Positions 1 to 6,446 of a stretch of 8,520 nucleotides of DNA are shown one piece after another (within the stretch, counting starts at the first letter, position 1; each line of letters starts with the position of its first letter). Location of the stretch: NCBI GenBank assembly GCA_022708385.1, contig JAKIYU010000106.1:1-8520 (forward strand), written 5' to 3'. The position numbers and the translations under genes were made by a program. The notes under the pieces were generated by a model. That model was not told where the DNA came from and ran no database searches. It saw only the letters and a list, made by a program, of their open reading frames with translations. Origin of the DNA: Bacteroidota bacterium (lineage in GTDB: Bacteria > Bacteroidota > Bacteroidia > Bacteroidales > PXBB01).

Positions 1-687
1 AAACGCACCGGCATCCTGACCGATGTTACGGTGTTTTCGTTTCATGCTGTGAAAAACCTGACCACTGCTGAAGGAGGCGCCGTGTGCCTAAATCTGCCTG
101 TTCCGTTTAATAACCAAGCTATTTATGAATATTTGTGCATAAAGTCATTACATGGGCAAAACAAGGATGCGCTTCAAAAAACCCAATCGGGTAAATGGCG
201 CTACGATATTGTTGAAGCCGGTTATAAATATAATATGACAGATATTCAGGCAGCTATCGGCGTTATTGAAATTGACCGGTACGATACACTCATATTGGAG
301 CGCCGCAGGCAAATATTCAATCAATATTCCAATTTTTTTAACAAGAAATCATGGGCGCTTTTACCTGATGTAAAAACAAGCGATAAGGAAACTTCGTATC
401 ATGTTTATACCCTTCGCATCAGAAATTTTACCGAAATGCAACGGGATGCCGTTATACAAGCTGTTTTTAATGCAGGTGTTGCTGTAAATGTGCATTTTAT
501 ACCTTTGCCCATGATGTCGTTTTATCGTGGTTTAGGATACGATATATCACATTACCCCGTGGCCTTTTCCAATTACGAAAGGGAAATCAGTTTGCCCGTC
601 TATTTCGACCTGACCGATGCGCAGGTTGATACTGTTTGTAATGTTGTGAGCGAAGCTGTTGAGACTGTTCTTAACATTCAAGCATGA
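1..687 (+). CDS. DegT/DnrJ/EryC1/StrS-family PLP-dependent sugar aminotransferase (C-terminal part, 5' end outside window)
   Basis: The frame is open from base 1 and ends at TGA 685-687, giving 228 residues; the family is usually 360-400 residues, so roughly 140-170 are missing upstream. The GTG at 31 is internal and not a start. The fragment opens with the PLP-lysine motif SFHAVKNLTTAEGG; the Schiff-base lysine is the AAA at 52-54. Further family features are YNMTDIQAAIG (about bases 226-258), the HFIPLP segment near base 493, and the ISLPVYFDLTDAQV tail. The family transfers an amino group, usually from glutamate, to a keto group of a nucleotide-linked sugar in the cytoplasm, for O-antigen, capsule or glycan synthesis. 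The ATGA overlap with the next gene indicates translational coupling with a phosphoglycosyl transferase, so the product is probably an amino sugar later put on a lipid carrier (inference). The exact substrate cannot be read from the sequence. Confidence 0.93.
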   Translation, partial: KRTGILTDVTVFSFHAVKNLTTAEGGAVCLNLPVPFNNQAIYEYLCIKSLHGQNKDALQKTQSGKWRYDIVEAGYKYNMTDIQAAIGVIEIDRYDTLILERRRQIFNQYSNFFNKKSWALLPDVKTSDKETSYHVYTLRIRNFTEMQRDAVIQAVFNAGVAVNVHFIPLPMMSFYRGLGYDISHYPVAFSNYEREISLPVYFDLTDAQVDTVCNVVSEAVETVLNIQA

Positions 688-1271
688 AAAGAATTTTCGA
701 CCTTTTTTTTTCTATTGTTTTTATTATACTGCTTTCGCCCTTTTTTTTGCTGTTTTCACTCTTGATTGTTATTGATTCGCCAGGGAGTGTGTTTTACAGG
801 CAACAAAGGGTGGGAAAAGACGGTAAGGATTTTTTTTTGATAAAATTTCGCACTATGAGAGCCGGAGCCGATAGGAGCAGTTTGCTGACTATTGGGAGCA
901 GAGACCAAAGAATTACACGTGTTGGGTATTTTTTGAGGAAGTATAAACTGGACGAGTTGCCACAGCTTTTTAATATCATTTGTGGTGAGATGAGCATTGT
1001 AGGGCCGCGCCCTGAAGTACGTAAGTATGCAGCACTTTATAACACCGAACAATTAAAAGTTCTTTCTGTTTTGCCGGGGCTTACTGATTATGCCTCGCTT
1101 AAATACATTAACGAAAGTGATATGCTTTCGCAAAGTAATGACCCCGAAGCCCTTTATTTAAACGAAATTATGCCCGCAAAACTGAAACTGAATCTTCAGT
1201 ACATTGATGAAAGAAATTTCATGACAGATTTGAAAATAATCCTGATGACGATTAAAAGAATTCTGTTTTAA
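684..1271 (+). CDS. Monotopic phosphoglycosyl transferase (bacterial sugar transferase, PglC/WcaJ-C-terminal type)
   Basis: This 195-residue protein matches the short, PglC-sized form of the bacterial sugar transferase family, without the long N-terminal membrane region of WcaJ/WbaP. Visible are an N-terminal hydrophobic re-entrant helix (about residues 5-30) with the Ser-Pro kink S18-P19, the FYRQQRVGKDGKDF and IKFRTM segments (37-58), the catalytic Asp-Glu pair D90-E91 in KLDELPQ, the GPRPE motif (107-111) and PGLT (131-134). The family moves a sugar-1-phosphate from a UDP-sugar to undecaprenyl phosphate at the inner leaflet, the first membrane step of O-antigen, capsule or glycan assembly. 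Its ATG overlaps the stop of the aminotransferase (ATGA, 684-687). The gene holds three T runs of 8-9 (703-711, 741-748, 830-838) and still reads through without a break. No strong terminator follows the TAA at 1269-1271. Family assignment is firm; the sugar donor is unknown. Confidence 0.95.
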   Translation: MKRIFDLFFSIVFIILLSPFFLLFSLLIVIDSPGSVFYRQQRVGKDGKDFFLIKFRTMRAGADRSSLLTIGSRDQRITRVGYFLRKYKLDELPQLFNIICGEMSIVGPRPEVRKYAALYNTEQLKVLSVLPGLTDYASLKYINESDMLSQSNDPEALYLNEIMPAKLKLNLQYIDERNFMTDLKIILMTIKRILF

Positions 1272-1321
1272 TTATAAACGATTCTTTACCTTTTATGCTA
1301 GCTTTAATCGCTTGTATATAT

Positions 1322-1329
1322 TAACTTTG
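1322..1329 (+). promoter_or_regulatory. Bacteroidota -7 promoter-like box (TAACTTTG)
   Basis: TAACTTTG fits the Bacteroidota -7 consensus TAnnTTTG exactly. No TTG is seen at the expected -33 distance, and no coding sequence follows for over 700 bases. If used, it would transcribe the structured segment downstream. The match may be chance in AT-rich DNA. Confidence 0.3.
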
Positions 1330-1349
1330 TCAATTTCTTTTAGTTCGAC

Positions 1350-1440
1350 TAAGCATCGTTCGGTAAACTCACTGTGGCACTCACTATAAATTTTTGGGTG
1401 CTAGTAAAAACCTTATACCGACTTGCTATCAAGATGCTTA
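1350..1440. repeat. Nested inverted repeats, possible folded RNA segment
   Basis: An outer 8-bp inverted repeat (TAAGCATC 1350-1357 with GATGCTTA 1433-1440) encloses a 5-bp one (CGGTA 1361-1365 with TACCG 1416-1420). Inside these, 1377-1383 can pair with 1395-1401 if G-U pairs are allowed. ACTCACT also occurs twice (1367-1373, 1379-1385). The segment lies about 20 bases after a promoter-like box. No known RNA family was recognised. The stems are short and the internal loops uneven, so the fold is only a possibility. Confidence 0.3.
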
Positions 1441-1441
1441 A

Positions 1442-1709
1442 TCAGGCTGAAAGCCTGAAATTATTTCAACCCTAAGCAAGGCTTCGGGAAATAAAAAAAA
1501 GATGTAATTTCGCTCTGAAAGAGCAGCTTAAAATTCAAATATTATAGCACTGTCCTTATCAAAACTATTTGTTCATATAGTTTTTCACACTAAGCACAAC
1601 AAAAAAATAATCATCTTTTCAACTTATACACTTTATAGGTTAGTGTCTTTTTTAATTTGCCCTTACAGGGCGACTTGTTTAGTGTTTATTCCTGAGGCTT
1701 CGCCTCAGG
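1442..1709. repeat. Cluster of short hairpins with 3-nt loops (REP-like palindromes)
   Basis: Five palindromes share the same design, a short stem closed by a 3-nt loop: TCAGGCT-GAA-AGCCTGA (1442-1458), CCCTAAGC-AAG-GCTTCGGG with one mismatch (1470-1488), GCTCT-GAA-AGAGC (1512-1524), GCCCT-TAC-AGGGC (1659-1671) and CCTGAGGC-TTC-GCCTCAGG (1691-1709). A sixth, TGAAA-TTA-TTTCA (1456-1468), overlaps the first. They are GC-richer than the AT-rich DNA between them. The pattern resembles dispersed palindromic repeats found between genes in many Bacteroidota; that resemblance is from memory and no copy number can be checked here. The last palindrome ends 7 bases before the fold-back element. Confidence 0.6.
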
Positions 1710-1716
1710 TTGAAGT

Positions 1717-1906
1717 AGAAGCTGTCTCAAAAGTCAAATATTTTTTAAAAAACATTGTTTTTGCCCGCGCGTACCCTTTTATTCCCTGAAGGGAGCTACC
1801 CTTGTAATGCGGGATGGGTAGCCACCTTTAGGGGGTATGGGGGTAAAGATGGCCAAATACAAAACTTAACAAAAACAATGCTTTAAAAACTTTTGAGACA
1901 GCTTCT
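1717..1906. mobile_element. 190-bp fold-back element with perfect 18-bp terminal inverted repeats (MITE-like)
   Basis: AGAAGCTGTCTCAAAAGT (1717-1734) is the exact reverse complement of 1889-1906. The symmetry continues inward: CATTGTTTTTG 1753-1763 with 1870-1880, TACCC 1772-1776 with 1841-1845, 1784-1792 with 1825-1833 (one G-T), and GCTACCC 1795-1801 with 1816-1822, leaving a 14-nt tip. It encodes no transposase, as expected of a non-autonomous element moved in trans. GCTGTCTCAAAA ends recall insertion sequences common in Bacteroidota, but the family cannot be assigned here. No clear target-site duplication flanks it, so it is either old or uses a mechanism leaving none. A large attenuator-like hairpin is an alternative reading. 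Confidence 0.65.
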
Positions 1907-2020
1907 TATACCATACACCTGTGTCTTTTAAGACCAATTTTGATATGATTTTATCACCAGCTCCTCAAAAAAGATTTAACCATTATTTTCAGAAAAATAG
2001 GGCTGTATGAAAAATAAATT

Positions 2021-2028
2021 TAACTTTG
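2021..2028 (+). promoter_or_regulatory. Bacteroidota -7 promoter box for the phosphoesterase/sensor unit
   Basis: TAACTTTG matches TAnnTTTG and ends 25 bases before the ATG at 2054, a usual leader length. A clear -33 TTG is not visible. As the sensor gene begins only 10 bases after the phosphoesterase ends, this box probably serves both. Confidence 0.5.
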
Positions 2029-2053
2029 TTTATCAGTTTACTGCTTTTTACCT

Positions 2054-2825
2054 ATGAAGATTGCTATTATCTCCGATATTCACGAGGATTATATAAGCCT
2101 TATGCAAGCTGTAAGGCTGATTGAAAAGAAAAAATGCGATGAAGTTATATGCCTTGGTGATATCGTAGGTTTCAGTATCCCGTTTTATGATTATATCGAA
2201 ACCAGAAATGGTTCTGCTTGTGTGAAGTGGGTAAAAAACAACTGCAAATATACCATTGCCGGTAATCACGATTTATACGCCGTCAGAAAAGTTCCTGTGA
2301 ATCAGGTGAGGTAATTTACATATCCCGATAATTGGTATGACCTTACTTTTCATGACAGGAAGAGGATAGCAGGCAATAGTATCTGGTTGTACGAGGACAA
2401 TGAATTATCGGCACTTCTTGATGAAGAGGACATAGATTATTTAAGAAACCTGCCCGAATTAATAATTACTGAATTAGCCGGCCGCCCCTGCCTGCTTTGT
2501 CATTTTGTGCACCCCGACATAAGCGGTTCGGCCAAAGAATTTATTTACCATTATAGCGATATTGCTTCACATATTGAATTTATGAAAGCCGGACAATGCA
2601 CTCTGGCTTTTTTCGGGTCACATGCATTATGAGGGAATGGTAAGAGTAACAGGAAAAAGGATGCTTAAGACCGGTTTCGGAAAGAAAGTGAACTTAAGCC
2701 CCTTTGAGTGGGTAAGCCTGCCGGCGGTTTCAAATTTCAAAAATGCCAATGGCTTTCTTGTGTGGGATACAGATAACAAAACCTTGGAGCCTGTTTCTTT
2801 AAGAAGAAAATTCTCATTTATTTAA
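2054..2825 (+). pseudogene. Calcineurin-like metallophosphoesterase, broken by an in-frame stop and a +1 frameshift
   Basis: From ATG 2054 the protein carries the metal-binding motifs of the family: SDIHED (D8, H10), LGDIVGF (D36) and GNHD (N71-H72-D73). Reading stops at TAA 2312-2314 (codon 87). The same frame then continues as recognisable protein (FTYPDNWYDL onward) to 2632, with a conserved-looking CHFVHPD segment. At 2608-2617 (six T, C, three G) the frame must change: frame of 2621 gives GSHAL-stop, while the next frame gives GHMH, the expected GHxH metal motif, and runs on to TAA 2823-2825. The span is 772 nt, one more than 257 codons, which fits a single inserted base in an intact 256-residue ancestor. 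Such enzymes hydrolyse phosphomono- or phosphodiesters; the substrate here is unknown. With two lesions separating the motifs, no active enzyme is likely unless the lesions are sequencing errors. Confidence 0.85.
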
Positions 2826-2835
2826 AAAAATATAC

Positions 2836-5601
2836 ATGATTTCAACAGAGCTTAAACAAAAAAGCGCCTTTTTCATAAACATTGTTTTGTCCTCAATGTT
2901 TGCCGTGGTATTGTTTATTGCTTCGCTTTTCTACCTTGTTATTCCAGCTTTTGAAAATAACATGATGGACCGTAAGCGTGAAATGATTAAAGAGCTTACC
3001 AATGCCGCTACGAGTATTCTAAATAAGTATTACAAGGATGAGGCCGACAGCCTTATAAGCATGTCAGAAGCCCAGCAGAAAGCCATTTCCAGAATTCAAT
3101 ACCTGCGCTACGGTGAAGAAAATAAAGACTATTTCTGGATTACAGACACGGCGCCAGTAATGATTATGCATCCCTACAGGCCAGAACTTAACGGACAAAG
3201 CCTGGCCGATTTTAAGGATTCTCATGGAAAAAAACTTTTTGTCGAAGCGGTTGAGGTGGCCAGAGAAAGCGGTCACGGCTACATTGATTATATGTGGCAA
3301 TGGAAGGATGATTCTACACATATAGTGCCTAAACTTTCGTATGTAAAAGCTTTTAAGCCCTGGGGATGGATTGTAGGAACAGGCATTTATATAGAAGATG
3401 TCAAGAAAGAAATTAAAGCGCTTACTGCAAAATTTACCCGCATCAGTATTTTTATCTCATTGATTACCGCATTGAAACTTTTTTATGTGAGCCGGCAATC
3501 GTTACGCATCGAACGGAAGCGGAGAAAAGCAGAAATGGAATTAAACGAATCGAAAGAGAAGTACAAGTCGCTTGTTGAAGCATCTACCGAAGGCCTGATG
3601 ATGATAATAAACGGCAAAATAACTTTTTCAAACATTGTCCTTCAGAACATGTTGTTGTATAAAGCCGAAGAACTGCTTGAAAAGGATTTTTCCGAAATTG
3701 TTACTTTGCCTCCCGCTCTTATAAAGAATATTCATGAATCGCCACAGACTGTACATCAGGATGCTCTTGAAACGGTACTGTTAAAGAAAAACGGCCAGGC
3801 TGTAAATGTATTGCTCAACATTTCACCCATTGTTTTTTACGAAAACCAGGCCCTTATTTTTACTGTGAAGGATGTGAGCAGGGATAAATTAATGGAAGAG
3901 GAACTTTTTCAAAGCAAAGAGAAGTTTAAAACGCTAATGGACAGGCTAAACCTTGGAATATTCCGCACCACGCTCGATTTGAAAGGACGCTTCCTTGAAG
4001 CCAATGAAACGGCATTAAATATTTTAGGTTTTAAGAGTTTTAATGAGCTATCGAAGTATTACATACTCGATTTATTCATTGATTTGGAAGATAAAAAAAC
4101 ATTTCGCCAGGTCTTGCTTGAAAAAGGGTTTGTCAAAAACCAGGTCATTAAACTCAGGCGGAAAAACGGCCAGATAGCTGTTGTTACAGTTTCGCTGGTT
4201 GTGGTGGGCAAAGAAGATGCGGCCAAATTCTGCGACGGCATTATTGAAGATGTATCTCATCTGAATTATAGAACTAATGAGCCCAACGACATGTTGGATA
4301 GTTATGTGTCGTTTACGCAACTCTATTACCAACCCGTAAAAAATCTTGCCCGTACACCGGTCCTTTGCAGGATGCAGGAACCCATTGAAAATATTCCCCT
4401 AAAAATGAACGGGGCCAATACATCGGTGGTTTTTATAACAACCGATGAAAATGATATTGTGGGTGTTGTATCCGACAGCGATATCAGATCAAGGTGGGCA
4501 GCCAATAAAGATACCGGCTGTACAAGAGTTTATGAGATAATGACATCACCGGTAATTTCTGCGCGTGATGATATTTTCCTTTTTGAAGCACTTAATATAC
4601 TCAGAAAGCACAATATCAGAAATCTACTGTTGAAAGATATGACAGGAAATTGCACCGGTTATGTCAGCAAAGATATGCTTGCGGTTATTCAGGTCTTTTT
4701 ACCTGTAAACTTTACGGCTACCATAGAGAACACATTTTCTGTTGAAGCCCTGAAAACCTTAAGAGCTGCTTATGTCAATGCCATATTACCCCTGATTGAA
4801 AATGGCGTCAAACCGTATATCGTCAGCCAGAGTTTATCAGTTTTGTCAGATGCATTAACAAAAAAAATTATCAATAGCGTTATTAAAGAAATGGGCGAAC
4901 CTCCTGCGGTTTTTTGTTTTTTCTCACTTGGGAGTGATGCGCGTAAAGAGCAGACCTTAAGTACAGACCAGGACAATGCCCCAATTTTTGAAGATGTGCC
5001 AAAAGAGCAAGAACCTGATGTGTTGAAATATTTTAGGGAATTTTCGCTGAAGGTTTGCACAGCGCTTAATGAGATAGGTTATAATTTTTGCAAGGGTAAC
5101 GTGATGGCCATGAATCCCGAATGGTGCATGTCCCTTAAAGACTGGAAAAATAAATTCGGTAAGTGGATTAATAAAGGAAATGCAAAGGATTTGCTTGATA
5201 TCAATATTTTTTTCGACATCAGACCTGTATATGGCGAGGCCAGCTTAACTGAGCAGCTTGAAGCTTATATCTTTGAGGCTACTGCCGAGAATCCGGCGTA
5301 TTTGTTTTATCTTACCCAAAACACATTATCTTTAAAACACCAGGTTGGTTTTTTGGGGAATATATTACTTGAAACTGCCGGTGCACCGCCGGAAACTGTA
5401 AATATTAAAGAAACACTCATGCCTATTGTTAATTTTGCGCGTATTTATGCGCTTAAACAAAGGTGCAAGGAGGCAGGAACCCTACAAAGGCTTAGCTGCA
5501 TTTACAAGGAAAATGTGCTGAACCCTTCAACTTATGTAAATATATTGCAGGCGTTTGAATATCTGAACCAGGTAAGATTAAAGCACCAGGCTGATTTATA
5601 A
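2836..5601 (+). CDS. Membrane sensor: sCache_2-PAS-PAS-CBS-CBS-DUF294 nucleotidyltransferase (3' frameshifted)
   Basis: This 921-residue protein has TM1 (about 12-38), a periplasmic single-Cache domain (40-195, with YFWITD, MIMHPYRPELNG, PKLSYV and WGWIVGTGIYI), TM2 (about 203-219, with an odd mid-helix K214), and two PAS domains (about 237-350 and 360-475). A CBS pair (about 505-615; GVVSDSDIRSRW at 543-554) precedes a DUF294 GlnD-like nucleotidyltransferase domain with GSDARKEQTLSTDQDN at 699-714; D711 and D713 are the likely metal ligands. The DUF294_C helical region follows (FFDIRPVYG at 792-800 onward). Known DUF294 proteins usually pair the catalytic region with a cyclic-nucleotide-binding domain and CBS; here Cache and PAS take the sensory place. 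Small-molecule sensing outside may control nucleotidyl transfer inside (inference; target unknown). It starts 10 bases after the broken phosphoesterase. It stops early because about 46 C-terminal codons lie in another frame. Confidence 0.85.
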   Translation: MISTELKQKSAFFINIVLSSMFAVVLFIASLFYLVIPAFENNMMDRKREMIKELTNAATSILNKYYKDEADSLISMSEAQQKAISRIQYLRYGEENKDYFWITDTAPVMIMHPYRPELNGQSLADFKDSHGKKLFVEAVEVARESGHGYIDYMWQWKDDSTHIVPKLSYVKAFKPWGWIVGTGIYIEDVKKEIKALTAKFTRISIFISLITALKLFYVSRQSLRIERKRRKAEMELNESKEKYKSLVEASTEGLMMIINGKITFSNIVLQNMLLYKAEELLEKDFSEIVTLPPALIKNIHESPQTVHQDALETVLLKKNGQAVNVLLNISPIVFYENQALIFTVKDVSRDKLMEEELFQSKEKFKTLMDRLNLGIFRTTLDLKGRFLEANETALNILGFKSFNELSKYYILDLFIDLEDKKTFRQVLLEKGFVKNQVIKLRRKNGQIAVVTVSLVVVGKEDAAKFCDGIIEDVSHLNYRTNEPNDMLDSYVSFTQLYYQPVKNLARTPVLCRMQEPIENIPLKMNGANTSVVFITTDENDIVGVVSDSDIRSRWAANKDTGCTRVYEIMTSPVISARDDIFLFEALNILRKHNIRNLLLKDMTGNCTGYVSKDMLAVIQVFLPVNFTATIENTFSVEALKTLRAAYVNAILPLIENGVKPYIVSQSLSVLSDALTKKIINSVIKEMGEPPAVFCFFSLGSDARKEQTLSTDQDNAPIFEDVPKEQEPDVLKYFREFSLKVCTALNEIGYNFCKGNVMAMNPEWCMSLKDWKNKFGKWINKGNAKDLLDINIFFDIRPVYGEASLTEQLEAYIFEATAENPAYLFYLTQNTLSLKHQVGFLGNILLETAGAPPETVNIKETLMPIVNFARIYALKQRCKEAGTLQRLSCIYKENVLNPSTYVNILQAFEYLNQVRLKHQADL

Positions 5602-5738
5602 GAAACAACCTGAAACCCGATAATCTTATCAATACCAATAAATTGAGTGAACTGGATAAAACGATAATTAAAAAGGTGCTTTCCAACATTAACAGCATGC
5701 TGGCCAAGCTGAGTTACGATTTTAAGGGCACATTATAG
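5595..5738 (+). other. Out-of-frame C-terminus of the DUF294 sensor gene
   Basis: After the TAA at 5599-5601, the frame starting at 5595 reads FIRNNLKPDNLINTNKLSEL and on to YDFKGTL, then TAG 5736-5738. This has the character of the last helices of DUF294_C and follows directly on EYLNQVRLKHQADL. From ATG 2836 to this TAG is 2903 nt, one short of 968 codons, so restoring one base near 5596-5600 (for example TTA-ATA) rebuilds a 967-residue protein. No X-XXY-YYZ slippery heptamer is present, so programmed -1 frameshifting is unlikely. The 20 bases between this stop and the end of the LOG-family gene hold no obvious terminator. Confidence 0.75.
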
Positions 5739-5758
5739 GGGGCGTGAGAAGGGACGTT

Positions 5759-6328
5759 TTATTTAATCCACCTTTTTACTTCGGGCGCTTCATAATGGCG
5801 AAGCCAGTTAATAAGTTGGGCGGGGTTTTCCTCAGCATGGAACAATTTTAAATGGGCGGGGCTTATAAATGATTCATTTTCCATGTGCCCGAAAAAGTGG
5901 AGCAGAGGGTCGAAGAATTTGCCGGTATTAAGAAATCCCATGGGTTTGGTATATTTTCCCAGTTGGGAGAGGGTAAGCACTTCGGAAATTTCGTCGAGGG
6001 TGCCAAAGCCGCCCGGTAATGCCACAAAGGCATCGGACATATCAATAAGTTTTACTTTACGTTCGTGCATGGAATCAACAAGAATAAGTTCATCGAGTTT
6101 GTTGTGGGCAATTTCCTTTTTTTTGAAAAATACAGGTAGTACACCAATGGCTTTGCCACCGTTTTGCAGGGCACCATCGGCCACAGCCCCCATCATTCCT
6201 ACTTTAGCGCCGCCGTATATCAGAAGCAGGTTTTGTTCGGCTAAAGCTTTTCCAAATTCATAGGCCGCACCGGTGTATTGCTTATCATTCCCACTGCGGG
6301 AACCGCAAAATACGCAGACAGATTTCAT
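5759..6328 (-). CDS. LOG-family / TIGR00730 Rossmann-fold protein (putative nucleotide 5'-monophosphate phosphoribohydrolase)
   Basis: This 189-residue protein has the usual length for the family and no signal peptide. Visible are the N-terminal VCVFCGSRSG strand-loop (4-13), LLIYGGAKVGMMGAVADGAL (35-54), the MHERK segment (87-91) and the PGGFGTLDE signature (105-113), with R90 and E113 the expected catalytic residues. Characterised LOG proteins cleave N6-modified adenosine monophosphates, or AMP, into base and ribose 5-phosphate; bacterial members were long mislabelled lysine decarboxylases. Most bacterial members probably handle housekeeping nucleotides, and the true substrate here is unknown. 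The ATG lies at 6326-6328. The gene diverges from nusB across a 118-bp intergenic region and converges on the damaged sensor gene. It is intact, unlike its neighbours downstream. Confidence 0.93.
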   Translation of the reverse strand: MKSVCVFCGSRSGNDKQYTGAAYEFGKALAEQNLLLIYGGAKVGMMGAVADGALQNGGKAIGVLPVFFKKKEIAHNKLDELILVDSMHERKVKLIDMSDAFVALPGGFGTLDEISEVLTLSQLGKYTKPMGFLNTGKFFDPLLHFFGHMENESFISPAHLKLFHAEENPAQLINWLRHYEAPEVKRWIK

Positions 6329-6348
6329 CGGAGATAAATATTGATGGG

Positions 6349-6356
6349 CAAAATTA
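6349..6356 (-). promoter_or_regulatory. Bacteroidota -7 promoter-like box for the LOG-family gene
   Basis: On the minus strand this reads TAATTTTG, matching TAnnTTTG, 20 bases before the ATG at 6328. A -33 TTG is not evident on that strand. Confidence 0.4.
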
Positions 6357-6405
6357 ATAATATTTACTAAAGCATTTAAAAAGTATTTTGTTGCCTTAAA
6401 ATGAA

Positions 6406-6413
6406 TATCTTTG
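6406..6413 (+). promoter_or_regulatory. nusB: Bacteroidota promoter for nusB (TATCTTTG, with upstream TTTG)
   Basis: TATCTTTG matches TAnnTTTG exactly, and a TTTG at 6387-6390 lies 15 bases upstream, slightly closer than the usual -33 spacing. Transcription would begin near 6420, leaving a leader of about 27 bases before ATG 6447. This box overlaps the TTG at 6411 and so argues against that codon as the start. Confidence 0.55.
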
Positions 6414-6446
6414 CAACGATTATTATATGTTCATATTTTTACTATT

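Larger units (their letters stand above)
1272..2053. other. Gene-free, hairpin-rich intergenic region
   Basis: No reading frame in these 782 bases looks like a protein on either strand. The stretch contains, in order, a TAACTTTG promoter-like box (1322-1329), nested inverted repeats (1350-1440), a chain of short hairpins with 3-nt loops (1442-1709), an AT-rich stem (1561-1568 with 1577-1584), a 190-bp fold-back element (1717-1906), and a second TAACTTTG box (2021-2028) just before the phosphoesterase gene. Bases 1907-2020 show nothing recognisable. Confidence 0.8.

Noticed and set aside
31..687. GTG at 31 as the start of the aminotransferase
   Set aside because: The frame is open to base 1, and the catalytic lysine motif lies only a few residues after this GTG, so the gene starts outside the window.
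756..1052. Minus-strand open frames opposite the sugar transferase
   Set aside because: Shadow frames; the plus-strand gene carries all the catalytic motifs.
1561..1584. Rho-independent terminator (8-bp stem 1561-1568 with 1577-1584, then T5)
   Set aside because: The stem is almost all A-T, the loop is 8 nt, and it lies 290 bases after the nearest gene.
1442..1709. CRISPR array
   Set aside because: The palindromes differ in sequence and spacing, so there are no identical direct repeats with regular spacers.
2312..2314. Stop-codon readthrough or recoding in the phosphoesterase
   Set aside because: The codon is TAA, not TGA, no recoding signal is seen, and a second lesion follows in the same gene; decay or error is simpler.
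5590..5605. Programmed -1 frameshift at the end of the sensor gene
   Set aside because: No X-XXY-YYZ heptamer in frame and no clear downstream pseudoknot.
5883..6263. 126-codon plus-strand open frame opposite the LOG-family gene
   Set aside because: It is a serine/proline-rich antisense shadow of a gene with firm family motifs.
6411..6446. TTG at 6411 as the nusB start
   Set aside because: It overlaps the TATCTTTG promoter box; ATG 6447 gives the normal NusB N-terminus.
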